Source of the DNA: Asparagopsis taxiformis
Lineage: Eukaryota; Rhodophyta; Florideophyceae; Bonnemaisoniales; Bonnemaisoniaceae
Length of the DNA stretch: 64,000 nt
Assembly (NCBI GenBank): GCA_030407315.1
Contig: JALQPE010001728.1
Location: forward strand, 123,882-187,881
Direction of reading: 5' to 3'
Below the pieces are notes generated by a model. The model made no database searches, was not told where the DNA came from, and saw nothing but the letters and a program-made list of their open reading frames with translations. Position numbers and translations under genes: made by a program. Below, piece by piece: positions 54,301-64,000 of this stretch; positions within the stretch are counted from its first letter, which is position 1; every line of letters starts with the position of its first letter.

Positions 54301-54625
54301 CCAATTTGGATTGTTCCGGCTCCGTTCTGTTCGGCGCAGTTCATCAACGACCCCGCGGTATTTGCGAGGTGAGGACACTCCGGCGGAAGACACCAGGCGG
54401 ATGGCCAACGTCGAGTTTGTCGAGAACTACAGCAGCGGTTCGACGGGGAAGAAGCTCAAGGCGAAGGACCTAGAAAATCCGAAGATCATTGTAGTACGTG
54501 CAATCCGCGATATCCGTCCGGGGCAGGAGCTCTACGTTCATTATGGGACAGCGTTTAGAGCATGGAATAGGGTCACGAAAGATGTTTTCATTTCGACTAC
54601 AAATAAAGCTACGTTCCAGAGTTGA
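51371..54625 (+). CDS. transposon-borne fusion: unknown N-terminal domain, beta-class DNA amino-methyltransferase and SET domain (multiple frameshifts)
   Basis: ATG at 51371 (MTNKRRRNSNP). Coding pattern continues to 54625 but changes frame at about 51900, 52440 (run of six G), 52797 (GGGG), 53530 and 54250-54365. The N-terminal ~470 residues are helical and unrecognised. A methyltransferase follows: DPPY at 52891-52902, then an acidic insert, then DPFSGT at 53609-53626. Catalytic motif IV before the SAM-binding motif I is the beta-class order. DPPY favours adenine-N6 over cytosine-N4. A SET domain follows: AGRGLFA (54095-54115), FIND (54340-54351), ANVEF (54404) and a PGQELYVHYG end. It would methylate DNA and histone or other lysines. 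Decay or sequence error may explain the frameshifts. Confidence 0.78.
52801..53720 (+). other. domain: beta-class N6-adenine/N4-cytosine DNA methyltransferase
   Basis: The DPPYNVRRKRN catalytic strand is preceded by NVQLILT. ELLRPGGHGIVFCSV forms the next strand-helix. A Glu/Asp-rich insert interrupts the probable target-recognition region. The DIVVDPFSGTFATGKAAM block near the end is the SAM-binding motif. Such enzymes are common in bacteria and phages and rare in eukaryotes. Confidence 0.82.
54062..54625 (+). other. domain: SET lysine methyltransferase
   Basis: Starts near RPSLIKHPNAGRGLFAE, with GDEVCAYYG. The middle contains SAQFINDPAVFA in a neighbouring frame, and the C-terminal part has ANVEF and IRPGQELYVHYGTAF. 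The order matches SET N-, I- and C-motifs. A duplicated TATGC stretch and a stop occur near 54245-54275, so this copy is broken as read. No Cys-rich post-SET is visible. Confidence 0.78.
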
Positions 54626-54797
54626 AGTATATCATATAATGCAGAATGTCCAGCCACCATTAGTCCAGGGTGAAACCTATTCGGCAGTACTCGCCTGTCA
54701 AAAACCAATCGTTCACACTCTAGGTGCACTTCGTCCGAGCAGTGAACCTGACTGCTGGTTGCTGTTATGCGTGCAGATGCAAAATACAAGACCAAGT

Positions 54798-55890
54798 TGA
54801 AATGGACGCCCGGTGGATGTCCAGCTCAGTTGCATTGCTGTCCAGCCCAGAAATTCTACAATTCAGGGCAGAAAAAAATATTGCAAAAAACATCGATTTC
54901 AGCGGGTCGATTGTGCCGTACGGCACACCCCCATCTCAAAAACATGTTCACATGTGCATGTTTTTGAGAATAGCCCAAATTTTAATTCAAATCAGGGTGT
55001 CTAATTTGGCCACAACGGCCCCAGGAACCGACCGCCGCCCCGAGTGGGGTTGTCACTGGCTTCTGTAAGCACTAACTGTAAGGCTAAATGGCGTCTGACA
55101 AAGGGTCAATTTCAGGCTCAATACGCCAGGGACAGGTCTTGGTCCTTGTTCCATCATGGTCCCACCCCTCTCTTCACGACCAACCTGAAATGCACGTCCG
55201 GTGGATGTCCAGCTCGATTGCACTGCTGGCCAGCCCGGAAATTCTAAAATTTCGGGCACAAAAAAATTGTAAAAAATCAACGATTTCAGCGGGTCGTTTG
55301 TGCCGTACGGCACACCCCCATTTCAAAAACATGTTCACATGTGCATGTTTTTGAGAATAGCCCAAATTTAATTCAAATCAGGGTGTCTAATTTGGCCACA
55401 ACGGCCCCAGGAACCGGCCGCCGCCCCGAGCGGGGTCATCACTGGCTTCTGTAAGCACTAACTGTGAGGCTAAATGGCGCCGGAAGATGGGTCGATTGCA
55501 GGCTTCAAGCCTAACTTATGCTAGGGAGAAATCTTCTTCCGTGTTTCATCATGGTCCCGCCTTACTCCCTCAACAGAAACACTACTCACCCATCACGTTA
55601 CTCATATTCCGTGCACTTTATATTAGTAGTGAACCGCCTGCTTAGTTGCTGCAATGCGTGGATGTAGGCAGCACACGACCAACCTGAAATGGACGTCCGG
55701 TGGATGTCCATCTCAGATGCACTGCTGGCCAGCCCAGAAATTCTAAAATTTCGGGCACAAAAAATCTTGCAAAAATCAAACGATTTGGGCGGGTCGATTG
55801 TGCCGTACGGCACACCCCCATCTCAAAAACATGTTCACATGTGCATGTTTTTGAGAATAGCCCAAATTTTAACTCAAATCAGGGTGTTCC
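54798..55890 (-). repeat. array of palindrome repeats, inverted orientation
   Basis: Three copies with GTGCCGTACGGCAC near 54913, 55301 and 55799, all inverted relative to 48822-51055. They separate the two cargo genes. A longer variant adds a segment with ATCACGTTACTCATATTCC (about 55590) that recurs near 60865 and 61730. Confidence 0.88.
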
Positions 55891-56232
55891 CCGGATAAAG
55901 GGGTGCTCGCAGCCGCCCCAAAAGCCGCCTAGCTTGACAGCTGTAATTTTAACACATTACACATCAAGGACACTGCCTGCTTCACGCCACCTCGTCAGGT
56001 TTCGAGAGCCCGACTCGGGCCCGTTCTGAACGGACACTCACATCTCGATTGCCTGTCTTGCATTCCAGCGGTCACGATAGGTGTGTACCTAACAAAATTT
56101 CGGTTGTATTGTGTTATTATTTCCAGCGATTGGCGTTCACGACCATTCTTCAACTTAACGTGAACACATACCATCCACATCACTCGAATACGTCAACGTC
56201 AACCATCTCTTTTCCTTTCCAACTCAACAACC

Positions 56233-59200
56233 ATGGCGGATACGCATTTCAGCAGTTTGTTTCAACGGTTTGCGGCGATCAAGTGAGCGCGTCAGCGGAG
56301 TCGCGCGGACTCAAGCGCGGCGTCGATGTCGACTTGTTTGCGGACGTGGACGGTGCGGCTGTGCATATTGGGACGGCTTCGGTGAGCACTGCTGGTGGCG
56401 ATGTTGGCCTTCCGCGCACGCTGCACAACCACAAGCTGCCGGAAACCGACGAGGCCGACTATATCGTCGTGCGCAACATTGCGACTAAGGACAAGTTCAA
56501 GGACCTCCCGTTCCCGTACATGTTTGATGGCGCCGAGGGACCGCCGGAGACGATGGGTGGAGCATACGCCGCGGCGTTTTACCCTTGGGATACTCGGATG
56601 ATGCGCCCCGCTGCGGAGGATGGCTCTAGCGACATTCGTACCCCTGCTGCAGCGTCAAACTTCAACGCAGCGACGAACCAGGCCAGCTCGGGACGGATGC
56701 CCAGTACCGGTCCAGCAGGCGAAATCACTGGTTCGGGGGGTACGAAGCATCCAGCACACGCTCCGTCCCGGTTTCGGGAGGCACGAAGCGCCCTGCTCGC
56801 TCTGCCAGAGCCTCCAGTGGAGGCACGACGAAGCACCCTGCTCGCTCCAACGTCACCGAAGCTACTACGCAGGACGTAACCGAGGTGGACGACGAACCGG
56901 AGGTGGCGGAAAGCATTCGTGAGCAGCAGGGGACGCAAATTATGGTGCCCAAGTTTGTGACGTCGGATTACGTCGGAGAAGGAGCGACTGTGTTGGTGAG
57001 GCAGCTAGTGGAACCGGCGCCGTGACCCTTCGCGATGTCAAAGAAGACCACGTGGAGGACCTGCGCAACAATATGTTGGCGGGTGGGGTATGTGAGCTCT
57101 TCGCGTATCACTGTGACGGTGCTGAGGTCGCAGAACACGCATTTGTCCGCCGACACGCGTCTGTTCCAGAATGGCAAATTCCATGCCAATGCGAACGTGA
57201 CCGTGATCGACGGACTGCATCGTCTCAATGCTATGCATAGCATTGCGGATGACTTCACGCGCCTCACCCGTATGCACAGACAGAACCAAGCTGCCACAGG
57301 AGGCAAACCGCTTGCGCTGGGTTACTCAGCCTCTGGATGTGTACTACCTTCGCCGCAAGGACGACAGTGATCTCCAGCCTCATGAGATCATCCACAAGAG
57401 TGCAGAGTCGAACCATACGACTGGGACGCAACTGACGGGAGCCTCCCTGGTTCGAATCTTGTCGTCCATCCAGCAGTTCATCCGTACGATTGCTGTTGCA
57501 AACAACGTGGAAAAACGCTGGCGACTTGCGTGAGTCTGATGTCATCCGAACATTGTTCGAGGCGCAGTTCATGGGGATGATGAATTCGACGAACACGGCT
57601 CGGCGGTGGACGCGTTTGGCTATAGCAACGCTGAAGCATCCTGTTCTCGACGACGGTTGCGTGAGCTGAACAATTCCGAGCGCCGCAACGAGATTGGGAT
57701 AACGCACCTGGACCACAAGATAGTGCGCGAGTTGCTGGAAGAAAACTTTGTCTTCGTCTTGCGTGGTCTTCTTTCGGAGTACTTGAACCCTGCTCATGGC
57801 GGACGTCCGGATGGACGCTTTGACGTGAACGATTCTATACATACGTCCGTCGCGTGACTGCAATAGCAAATTCTCTGTACGCTGCGTTGGGCGCCCAAGA
57901 GTATTATGCGCAAGTCATTTCTGAGCACAGAGATGGCAATTGGGTCGGTTAAGCAGCCGAAGGAGTTGCAATGGCATCTCACCAATGCCATTGCAATGTA
58001 TAGAGGGGACGACCGGAGCAGTGAGGTTCGAATGCGACGGAGAACCACGCGTTTACAGGATTTGGAAACGAACTTGAAAGAGTTTTTCAATCCGACATTG
58101 AGAAGAAGGACTAAGGCTCGACGCAAACGCCGCCCTTCTGCTGCCAATGTGAGACTCACTCACAAGAAGCAGCGGAATGTCGAACATGAGCCTGCTTCGC
58201 ATGGCATCCGCCGCCGTTCACAGCGACTTCGCTCGACGGGGAGCACACGCCTCGAGGAAGAAGAGCCGGTTGTGGTACAACAATCCGCCGGGGAAGAAGA
58301 GCAGGCCGTTGTTGATAAACCCACCGATCAACAACAAGCCACTGCTCCGGTGATGAGTTTGACGAAGACTCCGCCCGTTCCCCCGATTCTGCCGTTGAGA
58401 TGTCCCCCAAGATAACCAACGTGCTGGTGCGACTCCTCCAACCAAGAATCTGTCCATACCGCTTCGGACGAGGAAGACAAACAGGGTGCAGACGTGGGCC
58501 AAGTCGAAAGCAAGGGGGTCCGCGAAGTGACAATTACATTCACTGTTCGGAAGGAGTGGAAGTCGATGAAGACGGTTACATCGTTCGTGACTCTCCTTCT
58601 GAACACGACCTCCTCTTCGACGACCGGTATGCCGTCTCTCCCGACGATTCGAAGTCAAAGACCGAGCGAAGGGCATCATCTGGCGCAGCGTCCCGCGGAC
58701 GTCATCGCATCGGTGAGGGTGGCTGTCTGCCCCCGATTGAGCTCAGGTTGTTATGGAGAGTGTGGAAATCGATGAGGAGGGCAGAGAGGTGAGGTATTTG
58801 AAACAAGTGGCGATGGACCCTGTGTTTGAGGGGCTGCATATTCCGGAAGAACATCGGGCTCGTCATCTGTTTTCGAAATCGACACCATCTATCCGATGTG
58901 TTTTTCGCAGCGTGGAAGATGGCTGCCAAGGCGATGTGTGAGCCTACATCGACGTTTCTACCCTCGAGGCTGGACTTCGCCCAGGTTGCGCGAATGTCTA
59001 CAAGCTGGAAGGATTCGTATGAGGCCGGCACTGGTATGGCGTACTTCCACAATTGCCGAACGGAAATCAACGAGCGAGGGTATACGGTGATGCACAATTT
59101 CGCGGATGTAAGCTACCTCGATGCGTCGGACAAGTTCCCATTTGACTTGGGTCTCATGGAAGAAATTCCTAACCAGGAATTGTTTCGGTACTTTTGGGAA

Positions 59201-60301
59201 CGTGGGAGGGGAGGAGGTGCACAAGGACCCTGGGAACCGGCAGCTGTGGAGTCCCATTGTCAATACTGGGGACGATGAAACAGACGAGAAGAACCGGAAT
59301 GAGGGGAGGGCTCGCTTCACGTCTACGCGCCACTGCCTGGTGTGACTATGCCGAGAACGATGAGACGCATATCGACCGGTCAAGTTTGTGACGCGGCGAG
59401 CCCTGCTGGATGTGTGGTTGGGAATCCTTGTCCGGCTGATAGGGCTGGAGGAGTGCGGTTTACCGGGAGAAAAACTTGTCATGCCGGCATCTGGGGGACG
59501 GTTTTTGATAACGGGAAAGGGGTGTCCTCGGCAGGTCCCACACAATGATTTTCCCTGTTCCTCCTCGCGACCGCAAAGATCAACTTCCGGTTACTTTGTT
59601 ATTGCCAACGGAGATGACCCATTCCCTATCTGGGTGTGTCCAGGGTCCCACAAGTACGTCTTTTCCAAAGCGCTGGAATTAGATATGTACGCCAAGACGA
59701 TGAAGCTGAAGAAGGTAATCGTTCCGCCACGTTCAGTCTTCATCGGTCACGGCCATGTACAACATGCCGGGGCAGGGCATGTCGACAGAGTTGTGTCACA
59801 CACGACAACGAGGTATCACACTATTTCAGGAATGTCGTATCCGATTCCCGACAATGTTTTCGTTTGGTTTCATCAGGCGGTTGGGATTCGAAGAAGAAGT
59901 CATCGCCAATGCTCCGCGCGGTCTGCCGGCAAAGTCAACCGGCACCTGTCAATGTTCGCCACAAGACAGTTGTTCCCATCCCGGTCAAGAAAGATGGTAG
60001 GCCGAAGACAGGGCAACTCGGAATGATGCGGATGAAGACGACAGAAGCTCGCAGAAGAGAAACCATCAACACCGGGCCAAAAATTCATCTTGAGCTATTC
60101 AATCCACAGTGCCGATACGCCATTCTTGGAGATCTAGATCCTGAATATAGTGAGGACGAAGAGGAAGAAGAAATTTTCCGACGGCTAGATAGCTTAACAA
60201 CTACTACTTTGGCAAACAATATCGAGAATATAATCATCTCCTTATCACTTTCAATCTATGAACCTAGTATAATGTACTTCCGTTCCATGCTTTCAAACTA
60301 G
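56233..60301 (+). CDS. transposon-borne fusion: ParB-like domain and 2-oxoglutarate/Fe(II) dioxygenase (many frameshifts)
   Basis: The best start is the ATG at 56233 (CAACCATGG context). The coding pattern passes through all three frames to the stop at 60299-60301, with changes about every 100-400 bases. A ParB-like fold starts with RDVKEDHVEDLRNN (about 57030) and contains TVIDGLHRLNAM (57203-57235). A basic stretch (58030-58240) and acidic low-complexity follow. The dioxygenase begins near RTEINERGYTVMHNF (59060). Its metal site shows HND (59541-59549), GYFVIAN, CPGSHKYV (59637-59657) and the distal His of VQHAG (59763-59765), with a following RYHTI Arg. It probably oxidises a methylated base in DNA, by analogy to TET/JBP and AlkB-type enzymes; this is inference. 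As read it is not translatable. Confidence 0.7.
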
Positions 60302-60460
60302 ATGTCCATTCCCTCGTGGGTTGGAGCATGATTTCCAGGACGATTCCCTCACATCTCTAGACTCGAGGTCTATGGTAGAAATAGCAGAACAATTGGGTTT
60401 GTACGTGCTTCATCGCCAACTTGCTTCCGGTAAGGTGGACGTGCACGATACACGATCACC

Positions 60461-62345
60461 TGAAATGGACGTCCGGTGGATGTCCAACTCAGATGCATTG
60501 CTGGCCAGCCCCAAAACTCTACAATTCGGGCAGAAAAAAATATTGCAAAAAACATCGATTTGGGCGGTCGATTGTGCCGTACGGCACACCCCCATCTCAA
60601 AAACATGTTCACATGTGCATGTTTTGAGAATAGCCCAAATTTTAATTCAAATCAGGGTGTCTAATTGGCCACAACGGCCCCAGGAACCGGAAGCGCCGCC
60701 CCGAGCGGGGTCATCACTGGCTTCTGTAAGCACTAACTGTGAGGCTAAATGGCGCCGAAAGAGGGTCGATTCCAGGCTTCAAGCCTAAGTTATGCTTGGT
60801 GACATCTTTCCCTGTTCATCATGGTCCCGCCTTACTCCCTCAACACAAACACTACTCACCTATCACGTTACTCATATTCCGTGTACTTTGTATTAGTAGT
60901 GAACCCGCTGGCTTAGTTTCTGCAATGCGTGGATGTAGCAGCACACGACCAACCTGAAATGGACGTCCGGTGGATGTCCAGCTCAGATGCATGCTGGCCA
61001 GCCCAGAAATCTACAATTTCGGGCACAAAAAAATCTTGCAAAAAACAACGATTTGGGCGGGTCGATTGTGCCGTACGGCACACCCCTCTTCTCAAAAACA
61101 TGTTCACATGTGCATGTTTGAGAAATAGCCCAAATTTTAATCAACAGGGGTCTAATTTTGCCACAACGGCCCCAGGACCGGCCGCCGCCCCGAGTGGGCA
61201 TCACTGGCTTCTGTAAGCACTAACTGTAAGCCAAATCGCGTCTCACGAAGGGTCAATTCAGGCTCAATACGCCAGGGACAGGTCTTGGTCCTTGTTCCAT
61301 CATGGTCCCGCCCCGCTCCTCACGAAACCTGAAATGGACGTCGCGTGGATGTCCAGCTCGATTGCATGCTGGCCAGCCCAGAAATTCTAAAATTCGGGCA
61401 CAAAATATTGTAAAAAATAAACGATTTGGGCGGGTCGATTGTGCCGTACAGGCACACCCCCATCTCAAAAATGTTCACATGTGCATGTTTTGAGAATAGC
61501 CCAAATTTTAATTCAAATCAGGGTCCGTCTATTGGCCACAACGGTCCCCAGGAAACGACCGCCGCCCCGAGCGGGGTCATCACTGGCTTCTGTAAGCACT
61601 AACTGTGAGGCTAAATGGCGCCGAAAGATGGGTCGATTCCAGGCTTCAAGCCTAAGTTATGCTTGGTGACATCTTCTTCCTGTTTCATCTGGTCCCGCCT
61701 TACTCCAACACAAACACTACTCACCTATCACGTTACTCATATTCCGTGTACTTTGTAAGTAGTGAACCCGCTGGCTTAGTCTGCAATGCGTGGATGTAGG
61801 CAGCACACGACCAACCTGAAATGGACGTCCGGTGGATGTCCAGCTCAGGATGCACTGCTGGCCAGCCCAGAAATTCTAAAATTTCGGGGGCCAAAAAATC
61901 TTGCAAAAATCAACGATTTGGGCGGTCGATTGTGCCGTACGGCACACCCCATCTCAAAACATGTTCACATGTGCATGTTTTTGAGAATAGCCCAAATTTT
62001 AATTCAAATCAGGGTGTCTAATTGGCCACAACGGCCCCAGGAACCGACCGCCGGCCCCGATCGGGGGCTATCACTGGCGTCTGTAAGCACCAACTGTAAG
62101 CCGGAGCCGGCTGCCGCCCCGATCGGGGCTATCACTGGCTTCTATTAGCACCAACGTAAGCCAAAATCGCGTCTCACGAAGGGTCGATTTCAGGCTCAAC
62201 ACGTCAGGGAAAGGTCTTGGTCCTTGTTTCATCATGGTCCCGCCCCACCCTCTCGCGACCAACCTGAAATGGACGTCCGGGGATGTCCAGCTCGATTGCA
62301 TTGCTGGCCAGCCCAGAAATTCTAAAATTTCCGAAAAATCAATTT
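60461..62345 (-). repeat. array of palindrome repeats, inverted orientation, right of the dioxygenase gene
   Basis: Four to five diverged copies. Palindromes occur at about 60572, 61066 and 61931, with a one-base-broken copy at about 61440. They contain many single-base gaps against the left array. Together with 54798-55890 they bracket the ParB-dioxygenase gene. Confidence 0.85.
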
Positions 62346-63680
62346 GGTGGCCCAGCATCTCCTGTGCCGAAAATTCCCGCACTCAGTTGTGATATACGTC
62401 TAGACGTGTTTCCCACTTGTACGCATCAGGGATGCGTCACGGAAGGGTTGACACTACGCTACTTGTGTACCCGCGTCGTCTGAAATAGCGAGTAGTGTTT
62501 GTTGTATAGTTGTGGAGAGTATGCGTCTAGGGTTTGTAAAGCTTGCAGAACGGGATAGGGATGTGGGTGGCCCTATTTATGAATACATGAGTACCATATT
62601 CAGGGTTGACAAAGCGGAAAGGCATAGGCTCATACATGTTTGAGATTGCATAGTAGAGAAAATATTTTCATCGAAAATTTACATGGAGCTGATGGAGGTT
62701 TTATGGATGAGGTATGAGAGGAAGAAAATTCTTCTGTGGTATGAGGATGTGTTCTGTGGGGGGGATGAATCTTGGATGGTACAGGGGGAGGTGGAAATGT
62801 ACGGAGTGCGGGTTTAGAATGGATTGTGGATTCGAGAGAGGAGTGCCGACAAGCATATTATGGGGATTGGGGAGACGCTGCGGGGTGTTGGGGTAGTGAG
62901 GGCGGAGGAGGTGTTTAGGTGGGACCGTAGGAGGGTGCGGTTGAAGGCGCCGAGAGGAGGGGGTTTTTAGGAAAGTGAGGAGAAAGAAGGGGAGGGGGTG
63001 GCGTCTGTTCTGGCTGTGGTGAGTGGGGATGGATGGAGAAGAAGGGGGTTATTGTATTTGGGGAGGGAGTGGAGGGGAGGGGGCGGAAGGGTGCGAAGTG
63101 GGTTGATATGTGTTTCAGAGCGGGGAGGTTTCTGGGGATACGGCGGGGGAGCACCCCGCAGTGCGGGAGCGTGGGCCGGTGGTGGTGGTGTATACGGTAT
63201 CGAAGATGCGGAGCGTGTGGGGGCATGGAGCAGCTGAGGGAGGGAGGGGTGGAGCAGGTCGGGTACGGGATGGGGAGTGAGAGGTTTTTGAAGAGTAAGC
63301 TGCAGGGAAGTTTGTGTAGAGGGCGAAGGAGAGGGGTTGAGGGTAGAGGAGAGAGGGTACTGAAGAACAATACGTTTCAAAGGTGATGGGGAGAGCATGG
63401 TCGAGGAGATAGGGGGTGTTTGCCCTATTCTGAGGTAGTATGAGGACTGGTTATACGAAATCTGTACGGTAGAGCAGAAAAGTAGGTATGGAATGGAGGT
63501 GTGCACCGTGGAAGCGGGGATAGGTATCTGAAAATGCGTGCTAGAGTGGTATTGGGGGTGTTGAGGTACAGTACGGGGGAGGGAGGTGAGCACCAACAGG
63601 AAGGGGGTGTGAGCGAGAGGATGAAAAAATTAAAGACGAATTGGAGTCGACCGACAAGGAAAAATAGAGTGGTCGCCGTG
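62346..63680. other. G-rich (plus strand) right internal region of the transposon, no supported gene
   Basis: From about 62690 the plus strand is very C-poor and G/A-rich. Minus-strand ORFs at 62915-63596 translate to Pro/Ser/His low-complexity peptides and are not supported. Seen from the right end inward, this mirrors the G-poor strand of the left end. Confidence 0.6.
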
Positions 63681-63947
63681 ATGGATGCGGACATCCATGT
63701 CGAGTACGGCGGCAGAAATTTGGGGGTCGAAATTTTGAATTTCTGAACCGGCGCCCGTCCTAGGTGGACATAGACATGGCGGAAGTCCATCCCGAGGGGA
63801 CATCCATCCGTGGTACTAAAAACAAGCATGTGTCGCCCTAGTAATACTAGACGTACTAGACCGCATGGACGTCCGGTTCTAGGCGGACATCCAAAAATAC
63901 TGGAGAACATGGACGTCCGCCTAGTATACTAGGTGTACTAGAGGTTG
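63681..63947 (-). repeat. right subterminal repeats
   Basis: Repeated TGGACGTCC, GCGGACATCC, TACTAGACGTACTAG and CTAGTATACTAG motifs, plus a diverged GAAATTTTGAATTTCTG segment related to the internal palindrome repeats. Confidence 0.75.
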
Positions 63948-63980
63948 TGGACGTCCGCGTCCATTTCCGAGACACAGACG
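63948..63980 (-). repeat. right terminal inverted repeat, copy B
   Basis: 33 bases from TGGACGTCCGCGTCC to CGAGACACAGACG. The inverse complement aligns to 40583-40616. Retroelement sequence probably resumes at 63981. Confidence 0.87.
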
Positions 63981-64000
63981 GAGCCCAGTTACCACGATGT

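Larger units (their letters stand above)
40583..63980 (+). mobile_element. 23.4 kb Plavaka-like transposon with chromatin-modifying cargo, copy B
   Basis: Both ends are visible. The left begins CGTCTGTGT and the right ends ACACAGACG as its inverted counterpart, followed on both sides by shared GGACGCGGACGTCC sequence. A 2-base target duplication is possible: GA outside CGTCTG, or CG if the repeat starts TCTGTG. Contents in order: subterminal repeats, transposase, coiled-coil protein (minus strand), repeat array, methyltransferase-SET gene, repeat array, ParB-dioxygenase gene, repeat array and right subterminal region. It inserts into the Gag ORF of the nested retroelement. Left 3.2 kb is almost identical to copy A, which points to recent activity. 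Confidence 0.82.

Noticed and set aside
62915..63596. Minus-strand ORFs of 151 and 209 codons at the right of the transposon
   Set aside because: Pro/Ser/His/Leu low-complexity peptides from a strand-biased tract, overlapping in two frames.

Overview
The window looks like nuclear DNA of a eukaryote with small, mostly intron-free genes. It encodes SIN3, cohesin RAD21/SCC1, an Enhancer-of-polycomb (EPL1) protein, a BCNT/SWC5 protein and a Sua5/YrdC enzyme. I see one convincing spliceosomal intron (13270-13367). The compact gene islands beside deep transposon nests suggest a florideophyte red alga of the Chondrus type. That assignment is inference; no marker gene here proves it.

Region 1 (1-8 kb, plus 25.9-26.8 kb) holds six minus-strand paralogues. 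Each has an N-terminal [S/G]ILR motif followed 11-18 residues later by an RVxF-type motif (RVTF, VTW, VRF), the order of the SILK and RVxF docking motifs of protein phosphatase 1 (PP1) partners. The C-termini differ and are mostly His/Arg/Ser-rich. Region 2 (9-25.6 kb) holds a small secreted protein, then a chromatin-biased gene island: SWC5/BCNT, RAD21, EPL1, Sua5 and SIN3, with two head-to-head promoter intervals. From 26.8 to about 32.4 kb I see only microsatellites and unsupported ORFs.

Region 3 (about 32.4-64 kb) is a nest of mobile elements. The outermost element carries a gene whose product starts with a close copy of the histone H3 tail (33125). It is cut at 34922 by the left end of a large transposon (copy A). 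Copy A is interrupted at about 38156 by a gag-bearing retroelement, and that gag is interrupted at 40583 by a second, apparently complete copy (copy B) of about 23.4 kb with matching terminal inverted repeats (40583 and 63980).

Copy B encodes a Plavaka-like (CACTA-related) DDE transposase, a coiled-coil accessory protein, a fusion of a beta-class DNA amino-methyltransferase with a SET domain, and a fusion of a ParB-like domain with a 2-oxoglutarate/Fe(II) dioxygenase. The last two genes lie between arrays of a ~240-390 bp repeat built around a 14-bp palindrome. Together these suggest a transposon carrying its own chromatin and DNA modification kit: a DNA-base writer, a histone-lysine writer and a possible oxidative eraser. 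The surrounding retroelement presents an H3-tail mimic. Both cargo genes contain many single-base frameshifts, which may be decay or poor sequence quality.
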